A stretch of 64,000 nt of DNA from the NCBI GenBank assembly GCA_045545235.1, contig JAZQAN010000076.1:28605-92604 (forward strand), read 5' to 3'. This DNA is from CAZNKU01 sp045545235 (GTDB lineage: Bacteria; Bacillota; Clostridia; Monoglobales; Firm-18). This document shows, in pieces, positions 44,707 to 53,353 of this stretch. Under the pieces are notes generated by a model. It was given only the letters and a program-made list of their open reading frames with translations, made no database searches and was not told the DNA's origin. The first letter of the stretch is position 1. Every line of letters starts with the position of its first letter. Both the position numbers and the translations under genes were made by a program.

Positions 44707-46185
44707 TTATAGTATAATGCAGATTAACCCACCCGAACCCTCGTTGATTATTTTTGAAAGGGTTTCCTGTAGCTTTTGTCTTGCATCTTCAGGCATTTTA
44801 TCCAGCTTGGTGTGTAAGCCTTCGTTTACAAGTTCGTTCAATGACTTACCGAAAATGTTGCTCTGCCATATTTTGATTGGGTCGTCATCAAATTCGTTAA
44901 GCAGATATTTTACTAAATCCTCCGACTGTTTTTCCGTACCTACAACAGGGCTTACTTCTGTTTCGATGTCTGCCCGAATCAGGTGTATGCTTGGTGCAGA
45001 TGCTTTAAGCCGTACGCCGTAGCGGCTACCCTGACGTACAATTTCGGGTTCTTCCAAAGCAAGCTCGTCAATGGAGGGGGATATTATGGCGTAACCTGCA
45101 CTTCTTGCCTGTTCAAGTGCAGGTGCAAATCTTTCGTAATCTCTTTTGATTTTTGCCATTTCAACAGTAAGTGCCATTAAACAGTCATCGCTTTCAATTT
45201 CAAGGCCACTTACATCGCTTAACAGTTTGTAGAATAAGTTGTCATAAAGTGCTATATCAATTGTAATTTTGCCTGTGCCAAGCTCCATATCAGAAGGCTC
45301 GGCTTTTTTTACATATTCGCATTTTTCTATGGTGTTTATTATGGATTTATAGTCGGATATTTTTTTGATATTATTTACTGCTTCTTTTATACATTCGGTA
45401 ATGTCGGTTTTTATTTTGTGGTTTGAATCAAGCTCTCCAACCCATCTGGGCATATTTATATTTATTTCTGAAACAGGAAACTCGAACAAAATGTTTTCAA
45501 TTATTTTTCCTATGTCGTTTTCTGTAAGCTCAATGCAATTTACGGGAAGTACTGTTGCACCGTAATTATTTTCCATTTCTTCCTTTAAATTTAAAACCTG
45601 TTCACTATTCGGATAAGCGGTGTTAAGTAAAATTACAAATGGTTTGTTTATGGCTTTTAGCTCTTCCACAACACGTTGTTCTGCTTGTTTGTAGGATTGA
45701 CGTTCAATATCTGTAATACTGCCGTCTGTGGTTACTACAAGTCCTATGGTGGAATGGTCGGTTATAACCTTTTTGGTGCCTATTTCCGCCGCCTGTTCAA
45801 AGGGTATTTCATAGTCATACCAGGGAGTTTTTACCATACGTGGGGCATCGTCCTCTATATACCCCATAGCCTCGGGTACAACATAGCCTACGCAATCTAT
45901 TAGCCTTACATTTAAATTTGCGTTTCCGTCAAGGGTTATTCTCACTGCTTCATTGGGAACAAATTTCGGCTCGGTTGTCATAATGGTTTTTCCCTGAGCA
46001 CTCTGGGGAAGTTCATCGGTTGCACGTTCCTTTTTATATTCGTCGGAAATGTTTGGGATAACAAGCTTATCCATAAATTTTTTTATAAACGTGCTTTTGC
46101 CTGTACGTACAGGACCTACAACGCCTATGTAAATATCCCCTCCTGTACGTGCTTCTATATCCCGATATATACTGTTGTTTGTCAT
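44707..46185 (-). CDS. spoIVA: Stage IV sporulation protein A (spore coat basement ATPase)
   Basis: A 492-residue protein, the same length as the Bacillus subtilis protein when started at the ATG at 46185, which lies 8 bases after GGAGG. N-terminal NSIYRDIEARTGGDIYIG and the Walker A loop GPVRTGKS (24-31) are diagnostic, and the C-terminus ends GGLICIIL, the membrane-docking tail. SpoIVA polymerises with ATP hydrolysis on the outer forespore membrane, bound to SpoVM, to build the coat base. Its presence shows the organism belongs to an endospore-forming lineage. It is transcribed alone, opposite to the purine operon. Confidence 0.96.
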   Translation of the reverse strand: MTNNSIYRDIEARTGGDIYIGVVGPVRTGKSTFIKKFMDKLVIPNISDEYKKERATDELPQSAQGKTIMTTEPKFVPNEAVRITLDGNANLNVRLIDCVGYVVPEAMGYIEDDAPRMVKTPWYDYEIPFEQAAEIGTKKVITDHSTIGLVVTTDGSITDIERQSYKQAEQRVVEELKAINKPFVILLNTAYPNSEQVLNLKEEMENNYGATVLPVNCIELTENDIGKIIENILFEFPVSEININMPRWVGELDSNHKIKTDITECIKEAVNNIKKISDYKSIINTIEKCEYVKKAEPSDMELGTGKITIDIALYDNLFYKLLSDVSGLEIESDDCLMALTVEMAKIKRDYERFAPALEQARSAGYAIISPSIDELALEEPEIVRQGSRYGVRLKASAPSIHLIRADIETEVSPVVGTEKQSEDLVKYLLNEFDDDPIKIWQSNIFGKSLNELVNEGLHTKLDKMPEDARQKLQETLSKIINEGSGGLICIIL

Positions 46186-46221
46186 TTTCATATCCTCCAC
46201 TCACACATTCTGTTTGTTATA

Positions 46222-46249
46222 TGCTTATGAGTGTATTGTGGAATTTATG
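46222..46249 (-). promoter_or_regulatory. Possible sigma-E-like promoter of spoIVA
   Basis: On the minus strand CATAAATT (46249-46242) is followed after 12 bases by CATAAGCA (46229-46222). This loosely matches the ATA/CATA pattern of mother-cell promoters. Known spoIVA regulation makes it plausible; the match is weak. Confidence 0.3.
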
Positions 46250-46320
46250 CTATATTTTAACAGGGTGCAAAATATATAACTAAATCGTTTAAAAAATTCT
46301 TTAATTGTGAATAATTACAG

Positions 46321-46350
46321 TTGACAAAACATCTTGTTTTTTGATATAAT
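46321..46350 (+). promoter_or_regulatory. Consensus sigma-A promoter of the purine operon
   Basis: TTGACA (46321-46326), 18 bases, TATAAT (46345-46350). Both hexamers are perfect. The leader that follows is about 160 bases and contains the riboswitch. Confidence 0.85.
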
Positions 46351-46383
46351 TATGATGTATTTTTGTTTAGAGGTTTTTTGTTA

Positions 46384-46449
46384 CTGACGGAATATATGGA
46401 TTGACCATAGGGGAGCTTAAAACCTGATTTATTGTCGACCGTCTGGGCA
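46384..46449 (+). ncRNA. ZTP (pfl) riboswitch aptamer
   Basis: P1 ACGG (46387-46390) pairs with CCGT (46439-46442). A hairpin TATGG/CCATA (46395-46399, 46405-46409) is followed by the conserved GGGGAGC (46410-46416), and after a variable linker comes the conserved CTGGGC (46443-46448). This is the ZTP riboswitch pattern. It senses ZMP/ZTP, which build up when 10-formyl-THF is short, and turns on purine and one-carbon genes. The operon downstream with purE, AICAR transformylase and glyA fits exactly. Confidence 0.9.
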
Positions 46450-46486
46450 TATCTGTATATTTTCTGTGTACAGTTATGCCTTTTTT
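46446..46486 (+). terminator. Riboswitch expression platform: intrinsic terminator
   Basis: GGCATATCTGT (46446-46456) pairs with ACAGTTATGCC (46470-46480) with one mismatch, followed by six T. The left arm overlaps the aptamer's CTGGGC, so ligand-stabilised aptamer and terminator exclude each other: ZTP binding should permit read-through. Confidence 0.9.
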
Positions 46487-46517
46487 GGTTGTTGATGAAT
46501 TTATAGGAGGGTTATAT

Positions 46518-47009
46518 ATGAAAAAAGTCGGAATTATTATGGGTTCAGACAGTGATTTGCCTGTTGTTGAGAAGGCAATTGATACATTAAAGGAATATGG
46601 TGTTCCATATGAGGTGCATGTTTATTCTGCACACCGTACACCTGTACAGGCTAAGGATTTTTCTGAAAATGCTATAAAGAATGGCTTTGGGGCTATTATT
46701 GCGGCTGCAGGTAAAGCGGCACACCTTGCAGGTGCTGTTGCGGCTAACACAACTTTGCCTGTAATCGGCATACCTGTAAAGTCATCTACACTTGATGGTT
46801 TGGATGCACTTTTATCTACTGTACAGATGCCGGCAGGTATTCCTGTTGCTACTGTTGCAATAGACGGTGCTGTTAATGCGGCTTTGCTTGCTATACAGAT
46901 TCTTGCGGTTTCTGATGAGGAGCTTGCAAAAAAACTTGCTGATGCACGTAAGTCAGCTTCAGAAAAGGTTTTGGAAAAAAATAAAATGATTGAGGAAAAG
47001 TTTAATTAA
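46518..47009 (+). CDS. purE: N5-carboxyaminoimidazole ribonucleotide mutase
   Basis: A 163-residue class I PurE. The N-terminus KVGIIMGSDSDLPVVEKA carries the substrate loop, followed by SAHRTPVQAKDF and AAGKAAHLAGAVAANTTLPVIGIPV. It converts N5-CAIR to CAIR. ATG 46518 follows AGGAGGG; the in-frame ATG at 46476 lies within the riboswitch terminator and is rejected. First gene of the operon. No purK accompanies it in the window. Confidence 0.96.
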   Translation: MKKVGIIMGSDSDLPVVEKAIDTLKEYGVPYEVHVYSAHRTPVQAKDFSENAIKNGFGAIIAAAGKAAHLAGAVAANTTLPVIGIPVKSSTLDGLDALLSTVQMPAGIPVATVAIDGAVNAALLAIQILAVSDEELAKKLADARKSASEKVLEKNKMIEEKFN

Positions 47010-47024
47010 TTTTTGGAGGATACT

Positions 47025-48449
47025 ATGGGAGGATTTTTCGGAACAGTAGGTAAAAATGATGTAATATCCGATGTCTTTTTCGGTACCGACTATCATTCTC
47101 ACCTTGGAACACGTCGTGGTGGTATGGCGGCATATGATGAGGAATTGGGACTGCAGAGAGAAATTCATAACATTCAGAATTCACCCTTTCGTACCAAATT
47201 TGAAAAGGTGTTTGATGAAATGCAGGGTAAAGCGGCTATCGGTTGCATAAGTGACAGTGACCCTCAGCCACTGCTTATACGTTCTAATCTGGGTATTTAT
47301 GCAATTACTACCGTAGGGCAGATAAACAACAGTGAGGAACTTATAAAACAATACCTTGACTTCAGCGGTGGGCATTTTGGTGTTATGACAGGTGGTGTGG
47401 TAAATTCTACTGACCTTACTGCGGCACTTATAAATCAAAAGAGCACCTTTGCAGAAGGTATAAAATTTGCACAAAGTGTTATAGACGGTTCAATGTCTAT
47501 ACTTATACTGAAAAATGACGGTGCACTTATAGCGGCACGTGATAAACTGGGCAGAACCCCTGTACTTATAGGTAAGAATGAGGATGGGTATTGTGTATCC
47601 TTTGAATCATTTGCTTATCAGAAGCTTGGTTACAGTAATGAAAAGGAACTGGGACCGGGTGAAATAGTTGAAATTACGGCTGACAGTCTTACTGTGCTTG
47701 AAAAACCCGGCAAGAAAATGAAAATATGTTCATTCCTCTGGAGCTATTACGGATACTCAACTTCAAATTATGAGGGAATAAATGTTGAAACTATGAGATA
47801 CCGCAACGGTGAGATTATGGCAAGGGATGATAAAAAGGCAGGCAATGCTGAAAATCTTGACTTTGTATGCGGTGTTCCTGATTCAGGTACACCACACGCA
47901 ATAGGCTATGCTAATGAAAGCAAGGTGCCCTTTGCAAGACCGTATATTAAATATACACCTACATGGGCAAGAAGTTTTATGCCTGCAAAACAGACTGACA
48001 GAAACAAGATTGCAAAAATGAAGCAGATTCCTATTCACGAGCTTATTGAAGATAAAAATCTTCTGTTTGTTGATGACTCTATTGTACGCGGTACACAACT
48101 TAAAGAAACTGTTGAATTTTTGTATGACCACGGGGCAAAGTCGGTGCATATGCGTTCTGCTTGTCCTCCTATTATGTACAGTTGTAAATACTTAAGCTTT
48201 TCAAGAGGCAGAAGTGATATGGACCTTATAACAAGACGTATCATTATGGAGCTTGAAGGCGAGGAAGGTTTTAAATATATTAACGAATACAGCGATTCTA
48301 ATACTGAACGCGGAAAAAAATTAAGAGCAACAATCTGTGAAAAATTTAATTTTGCTTCTTTGGAATTTCAGTCACTTGAAGGTCTTGTTGAAGCAATAGG
48401 ATTAGAACCATGTAAGCTTTGCACATATTGTTGGAACGGAAAGGAATAG
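47025..48449 (+). CDS. PurF-like amidophosphoribosyltransferase homologue lacking the catalytic Cys
   Basis: A 474-residue protein with a class II glutamine amidotransferase N-terminal domain and a phosphoribosyltransferase C-terminal domain. The PRPP loop is intact (LFVDDSIVRGTQ, ~347-358). The N-terminus reads MGGFFGTVG where standard PurF has Met-Cys-Gly and uses Cys1 as glutaminase nucleophile, so the Cys is replaced by Gly. The tail has Cys463, Cys466 and Cys469 in CKLCTYC, suggesting an Fe-S cluster. It may be an ammonia-dependent enzyme or depend on another amidotransferase subunit. It occupies the purF slot between purE and purM and is the only PurF in view. Confidence 0.85.
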   Translation: MGGFFGTVGKNDVISDVFFGTDYHSHLGTRRGGMAAYDEELGLQREIHNIQNSPFRTKFEKVFDEMQGKAAIGCISDSDPQPLLIRSNLGIYAITTVGQINNSEELIKQYLDFSGGHFGVMTGGVVNSTDLTAALINQKSTFAEGIKFAQSVIDGSMSILILKNDGALIAARDKLGRTPVLIGKNEDGYCVSFESFAYQKLGYSNEKELGPGEIVEITADSLTVLEKPGKKMKICSFLWSYYGYSTSNYEGINVETMRYRNGEIMARDDKKAGNAENLDFVCGVPDSGTPHAIGYANESKVPFARPYIKYTPTWARSFMPAKQTDRNKIAKMKQIPIHELIEDKNLLFVDDSIVRGTQLKETVEFLYDHGAKSVHMRSACPPIMYSCKYLSFSRGRSDMDLITRRIIMELEGEEGFKYINEYSDSNTERGKKLRATICEKFNFASLEFQSLEGLVEAIGLEPCKLCTYCWNGKE

Positions 48450-48455
48450 AAAATT

Positions 48456-49499
48456 ATGAACACAAAATCAAAATCAGACAGCTACGCAGCAGCAGGCGTG
48501 GATATTACAGCAGGCTACAGAGCCGTTGAACTTATGAAAACACATATTGCCAGAACTATGATTAACGGTAAATCTTCAGATATAGGCGGTTTTGGCGGTT
48601 TATTTGAACTTGATATGACAGGTCTTACAAACCCTGTACTTGTAAGTGGTACTGACGGTGTTGGCACAAAGCTTAAGCTTGCATTTTTGATGGATAAGCA
48701 CGATACAGTTGGTATAGACTGTGTTGCTATGTGTGTAAATGACGTTATTTGTTGTGGTGCAAAGCCGTTGTTTTTCCTTGACTACATTGCTTGCGGTAAA
48801 AACTACCCTGAAAGAATTGCTGAAATTGTTTCAGGTATAGCAGAAGGTTGCGTTCAGGCAGGTTGTGAGCTTATCGGTGGTGAAACTGCTGAAATGCCGG
48901 GATTTTATCCTGTTGACGAATATGACCTTGCAGGTTTTACTGTTGGTGTTGTTGACAAGTCAAAGGTTCTTGATAAAAATAAAATAAAAGCAGGGGATGC
49001 TATTATTGCTATTCCTTCAAGCGGTGTTCATTCAAACGGTTTTTCTCTTGTGAGAAAGGTATTTGACGTTGAAAATAATGATATTAAAGTTCCTGTTTCC
49101 GAGCTTGGCGGCAAGTCAATCGGTGAAACACTTTTAACACCTACAAAGATTTATGTTAAGCAGATGCTTTCTGTATTTGACAAGGTTGATGTTAAGGCTG
49201 TTTCTCATATTACAGGCGGTGGCTTCTATGAAAACATTCCAAGAAGCTTGCCAAAGGGCTTTGGTGCAAAAATTGAAAGAAATGCAGTTAAGGTTCTTCC
49301 AATTTTTGATTTGCTTGCTAAAACAGGAGGTATAGACGAACACGATATGTTCAATACTTTCAATATGGGTGTTGGTATGAGTGTTGTTGTTGATAAAAAT
49401 GATGCAGATAAGACAATTTCTATCCTTAAAGATGCAGGTGAGGATGCTTATGTTATGGGTGAAGTTGTTAAGTCTGAAGAAAGTGTGGAAATATGCTAA
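48456..49499 (+). CDS. purM: Phosphoribosylformylglycinamidine cyclo-ligase (AIR synthetase)
   Basis: A 347-residue AIRS-fold ATPase. Diagnostic stretches are YAAAGVDITAGYRAVELM, LVSGTDGVGTKLKLAF, GIDCVAMCVNDVICCGAKPLFFLDYIA and ELIGGETAEMPGFY. It closes the imidazole ring by converting FGAM to AIR. The start codon follows the PurF-like gene by 6 bases with AAAGGAA as ribosome binding site. The last 7 bases overlap purN. Confidence 0.96.
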   Translation: MNTKSKSDSYAAAGVDITAGYRAVELMKTHIARTMINGKSSDIGGFGGLFELDMTGLTNPVLVSGTDGVGTKLKLAFLMDKHDTVGIDCVAMCVNDVICCGAKPLFFLDYIACGKNYPERIAEIVSGIAEGCVQAGCELIGGETAEMPGFYPVDEYDLAGFTVGVVDKSKVLDKNKIKAGDAIIAIPSSGVHSNGFSLVRKVFDVENNDIKVPVSELGGKSIGETLLTPTKIYVKQMLSVFDKVDVKAVSHITGGGFYENIPRSLPKGFGAKIERNAVKVLPIFDLLAKTGGIDEHDMFNTFNMGVGMSVVVDKNDADKTISILKDAGEDAYVMGEVVKSEESVEIC

Positions 49500-50101
49500 A
49501 GTCTAAAATTGCGGTTTTTGTATCCGGCGGTGGTACAAATCTGCAGGCTTTACTTGATGCACAGGAAAGCGGCATTATAAAAAGCGGGGAAATAGCTTTG
49601 GTTATTTCAAACGTTAAAGGAGCCTATGCCCTTGAACGTGCAAAAAATCACGGTGTTGATTCTGTGGTTATATCAAAAAAAGATTTAGGTAGTCAGGAAG
49701 CTTTTGAACAGGCTTTAATGGACAAGCTTTCAGAATATGATATAGACCTTATTGTACTTGCCGGCTTTATGAGCATTTTAAGTGAGAATTTTACAAAGTG
49801 CTATCCTGAAAAAATAATAAATGTTCATCCGTCACTTATTCCGTCATTTTGCGGTAAAGGATTTTACGGACTTAAGGTTCATGAAGCAGCTTTGGAATAC
49901 GGCGTAAAGGTTACGGGTGCAACAGTACATTTTGTAAATGAAATTCCTGATGGTGGTAAAATTATTCTTCAGAAGGCTGTTAAAATTAAAGAGGATGATA
50001 CACCTGAGGTTTTGCAGAAAAGAGTAATGGAACAGGCTGAATGGATTTTACTTCCACAGGCTGTTGAGGAAGTTTCGAAAAAATTAGCGGAGGGAAAGTA
50101 A
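49493..50101 (+). CDS. purN: Phosphoribosylglycinamide formyltransferase (10-formyl-THF dependent)
   Basis: A 202-residue GAR transformylase. KIAVFVSGGGTNLQALLDA starts the Rossmann-like fold; the catalytic Asn-x-His lies in KIINVHPSLIPSF, and the catalytic Asp in NEIPDGGKIILQ. It overlaps purM by 7 bases and its stop overlaps the next start by 1 base (TAATG), so translation is tightly coupled along this part of the operon. Confidence 0.96.
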   Translation: MLKSKIAVFVSGGGTNLQALLDAQESGIIKSGEIALVISNVKGAYALERAKNHGVDSVVISKKDLGSQEAFEQALMDKLSEYDIDLIVLAGFMSILSENFTKCYPEKIINVHPSLIPSFCGKGFYGLKVHEAALEYGVKVTGATVHFVNEIPDGGKIILQKAVKIKEDDTPEVLQKRVMEQAEWILLPQAVEEVSKKLAEGK

Positions 50102-50820
50102 TGGACATCTATAAGATTAATACAATAGAAGAACTTATAAAAGGTAATTCTTACGTTGGCAGAGGTATTATCGCAGGTAAGACAGAGGACGGGAAAAAAG
50201 CTGTTACCGCTTACTTTATAATGGGCAGAAGTGAAAATTCAAGAAACAGAGTATTTGTTGAAAATGGTGAAGAACTTATGACAAAGCCTTTCGACCCTTC
50301 AAAGGTTGAAGACCCAAGCCTTGTTATTTATTCTGCTATAAGAGCATTTGAAAACAAGCTTATAGTTACAAACGGTGACCAGACAGATACTATTTATGAC
50401 TTTTTAAAGGAAGGTAGAAGCTTTACCGAAGCTTTGGAAACAAGAGAATTTGAACCGGACCCACCAATTTTAACTCCGCGAATCAGTGCAATGTTTACAT
50501 TTGATGAGGGTGACTTTAAATATGATATGAGTATCCTGAAAAGTGCAGATGCCGAAGGTAGTGCATGTAACAGATACACATACACATATGCTCCTATAAA
50601 CGGACTTGGTCATTTCATCCACACATATGTGTGTGACGGTAACCCTGTACCTACTTTCCAGGGTGAACCTGAACGAGTGGCAATTCCAAATTGCATTGAT
50701 AAGTTTGCAGAAGAAATATGGAACAATCTTGATGAAAATAATAAAATTTCACTTTATGTAAGATACATTGACCTTGCAACAGGTGAAGTTGATAACAGAC
50801 TTATAAATAAGAATAAATAA
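50101..50820 (+). CDS. PurO-like IMP cyclohydrolase
   Basis: A 239-residue protein matching the archaeal-type IMP cyclohydrolase family (PF07826 type). SYVGRGIIAGKTEDGKKAVTAYFIMGRSENSRNRVF-like N-terminal pattern is seen in shorter blocks: YVGRGII and IMGRSENSRNRVF. It would convert FAICAR to IMP, the step done by the N-terminal domain of bifunctional PurH in most bacteria. The neighbouring gene encodes only the transformylase half, so together they replace PurH. Starts 1 base into the purN stop. Confidence 0.88.
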   Translation: MDIYKINTIEELIKGNSYVGRGIIAGKTEDGKKAVTAYFIMGRSENSRNRVFVENGEELMTKPFDPSKVEDPSLVIYSAIRAFENKLIVTNGDQTDTIYDFLKEGRSFTEALETREFEPDPPILTPRISAMFTFDEGDFKYDMSILKSADAEGSACNRYTYTYAPINGLGHFIHTYVCDGNPVPTFQGEPERVAIPNCIDKFAEEIWNNLDENNKISLYVRYIDLATGEVDNRLINKNK

Positions 50821-50835
50821 TCGGAGGTACGTAAG

Positions 50836-52020
50836 GTGAAAGAGTTTGAATTAAAATATGGCTGTAACCCAAACCAGAAGCCTGCTAAAATTTATATGCA
50901 CGACGGAAGTGAGCTTCCTATAGAAATTTTAAACGGCAAGCCCGGTTACATTAATTTTCTTGATGCCTTCAACAGCTGGCAGCTTGTAAAGGAAATTAAA
51001 GAGGCAACAGGTATGGTATGTGCTACTTCATTTAAGCATGTAAGCCCTACATCTGCTGCGGTTGGTATTAAAATGGATGAAAAGCTTAAAAAAGCTTGCT
51101 TTGTTGATGATGTTGCAGGACTTGATGAATCTCCACTTGCTACTGCCTATGCACGTGCAAGAGGTACAGACAGAATGTCATCATTTGGTGACTGGATTGC
51201 ACTTTCAGACAAGTGTGATGTTACAACTGCAAAACTTATTGCCCGTGAAGTTTCTGACGGTGTTATTGCACCTGATTATGAACCTGAAGCACTTGAAATT
51301 TTAAAGGGAAAGAGAAAGGGTTCATACAACGTAATTAAAATTGACCCGAATTTTGTTCCTGACGAAGCTGAACGTAAACAGGTTTACGGTATAACTTTTG
51401 AACAGGGCAGAAATAATTTTAAAATTGATGAAGAATTACTTTCAGACATAATTACTGAAAATAAGGAAATGCCAAGTGATGCAAAAAGAGACCTTATAAT
51501 TGCTCTTATCACTTTGAAATATACACAGTCTAATTCGGTTTGCTATGCAAAGGACGGTCAGGCAATTGGTGTAGGTGCAGGTCAGCAGTCAAGAATTCAC
51601 TGTACAAGACTTGCGGGACAAAAGGCAGATAACTGGCACTTAAGACAAGCTGACAAGGTTTTGAACTTGCCATTTAAAGATACTGTTAAAAGACCTGACA
51701 GAGATAATGCAATTGATGTATATATTTCTGATGACTATGAGGATTTACTTGCTGACGGAGCATGGGAAGAATTGTTTACAGTAAAGCCTGAAGCCTTTAC
51801 GCGCGAAGAGAAAAAGGCATACCTTGCAACTATTGAAAATGTAGCACTTGGTTCAGATGCTTTCTTCCCATTTGGTGATAACATAGAACGTGCGGCTAAA
51901 AGCGGTGTGAAATATATTGCACAGCCAGGCGGTTCTATACGTGATGATAATGTTATTGATACATGTAATAAATATGGTATGGTAATGGCATTTACAAAGA
52001 TGCGTTTATTCCACCATTAA
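50836..52020 (+). CDS. Stand-alone AICAR transformylase
   Basis: A 394-residue protein corresponding to the C-terminal domain of PurH only. The catalytic Lys-His is in SFKHVSPTSAAVG, and the rest follows the family: YARARGTDRMSSFGDW, VGAGQQSRIHCTRLAG and IAQPGGSIRDDNVID. It transfers a formyl group from 10-formyl-THF to AICAR (ZMP). GTG start after GGAGGT (50823-50828). Its substrate ZMP is the ligand class of the operon's riboswitch, so the enzyme closes the feedback loop. The cyclohydrolase half is replaced by the PurO-like upstream protein. Confidence 0.92.
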   Translation: MKEFELKYGCNPNQKPAKIYMHDGSELPIEILNGKPGYINFLDAFNSWQLVKEIKEATGMVCATSFKHVSPTSAAVGIKMDEKLKKACFVDDVAGLDESPLATAYARARGTDRMSSFGDWIALSDKCDVTTAKLIAREVSDGVIAPDYEPEALEILKGKRKGSYNVIKIDPNFVPDEAERKQVYGITFEQGRNNFKIDEELLSDIITENKEMPSDAKRDLIIALITLKYTQSNSVCYAKDGQAIGVGAGQQSRIHCTRLAGQKADNWHLRQADKVLNLPFKDTVKRPDRDNAIDVYISDDYEDLLADGAWEELFTVKPEAFTREEKKAYLATIENVALGSDAFFPFGDNIERAAKSGVKYIAQPGGSIRDDNVIDTCNKYGMVMAFTKMRLFHH

Positions 52021-52096
52021 TATAGGGATGTAAAAATACTCCGGAACGTACAAAATACTATCCGTTTTAAAAACATATTATAAGGAGATTATACCA

Positions 52097-53335
52097 ATGA
52101 ATAACTTTTTTGAAGAACTTAATAATTTTGACAGTGAAGTTTATGCTGCTTGTAATGATGAACTTACACGTCAACAGAATAATATAGAGCTTATCGCTTC
52201 TGAAAACATTGTATCAAAGGCAGTTTTACTTGCTGCAGGTACGGTGCTTACAAACAAGTATGCAGAAGGATATCCCGGACACAGATATTATGGCGGTTGT
52301 GTACATGTAGACGTAGTAGAAGATATTGCAAGAGAACGTGCAAAAAAACTTTTTGGTGCTGAATATGCAAACGTACAGCCTCACAGCGGTGCTAATGCTA
52401 ACCTTGCAGTTTTCTTTGGTCTTTTGGAACCAGGTGATACTGTAATGGGCATGAGCCTTGCTCACGGTGGTCACCTTTCACACGGTTCACCTGTTAATAT
52501 TTCAGGTAAATACTTTAATGTGGTTCCTTATGAAGTATCTGAAGATACTCAGACAATTGATTATGATAAAATGAGAGAAATTGCTCTTGAATGCAAACCA
52601 AAGCTTATTCTTGCAGGTGCAAGTGCATATTCAAGAATAATTGACTTTGAAAAGGTAAGAGCAATATGTGACGAAGTTGGCGCATATATGATGGTAGATA
52701 TGGCTCATATTGCAGGTCTTGTTGCTGCAGGCTTACATCCAAGCCCTGTTCCATATGCTGACGTAGTTACAACAACTACACACAAAACTCTTCGCGGTCC
52801 ACGCGGTGGTTTGATTTTGTGTAAGGAAGAACTTGGTAAGAAAATTGATAAGGCTGTTTTCCCGGGTACACAGGGGGGGCCTTTGATGCACATTATTGCC
52901 GCTAAAGCAGTTGCTTTTGGTGAAGCTTTGACAGATGAATTTAAAGAGTATCAGAAGCAGATTGTTAAAAATGCCGCTGCTCTTGCAAAAGCACTTCAGG
53001 ACAGAGGATTTAAGCTTGTTTCAGGCGGTACAGATAACCACCTTATGCTTTTGGACCTTACAGTATTTGACATTACAGGTAAGGAATTTGAAAAGCGTCT
53101 TGATGAAGTACACATTACTGCAAACAAAAATACAATTCCTAATGAAAAGCTAAGCCCATTTGTAACAAGCGGTCTTCGTGTTGGTACACCTGCTGTTACA
53201 AGCCGTGGCTTTAAGGAAGCTGAAATGGAAATGATTGCAGACTGGTTCAAGGCAGTAGCAACTGATTTTGAAAACTCTAAAGAAAGAGTTGCAAAGGAAG
53301 TTATGGAGCTTTGCGCTAAATATCCAATATATTAA
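52097..53335 (+). CDS. glyA: Serine hydroxymethyltransferase
   Basis: A 412-residue PLP enzyme. ELIASENIVSKAVL and YAEGYPGHRYYGGC at the N-terminus, MVDMAHIAGLVAAGLH, and the PLP Lys in VVTTTTHKTLRGPRGG are all present. It makes glycine and 5,10-methylene-THF from serine, giving two inputs for purine synthesis (glycine for PurD, one-carbon units for PurN and the AICAR transformylase). AAGGAG precedes the ATG after a 76-base gap with no visible terminator, so it is read as part of the operon. Confidence 0.97.
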   Translation: MNNFFEELNNFDSEVYAACNDELTRQQNNIELIASENIVSKAVLLAAGTVLTNKYAEGYPGHRYYGGCVHVDVVEDIARERAKKLFGAEYANVQPHSGANANLAVFFGLLEPGDTVMGMSLAHGGHLSHGSPVNISGKYFNVVPYEVSEDTQTIDYDKMREIALECKPKLILAGASAYSRIIDFEKVRAICDEVGAYMMVDMAHIAGLVAAGLHPSPVPYADVVTTTTHKTLRGPRGGLILCKEELGKKIDKAVFPGTQGGPLMHIIAAKAVAFGEALTDEFKEYQKQIVKNAAALAKALQDRGFKLVSGGTDNHLMLLDLTVFDITGKEFEKRLDEVHITANKNTIPNEKLSPFVTSGLRVGTPAVTSRGFKEAEMEMIADWFKAVATDFENSKERVAKEVMELCAKYPIY

Positions 53336-53353
53336 TATACGGAGGGAAGTCCT

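Noticed and set aside
46476..46517. Upstream in-frame ATG giving a longer PurE
   Set aside because: The codon sits inside the riboswitch terminator stem and has no ribosome binding site; ATG 46518 has AGGAGGG and the family N-terminus.
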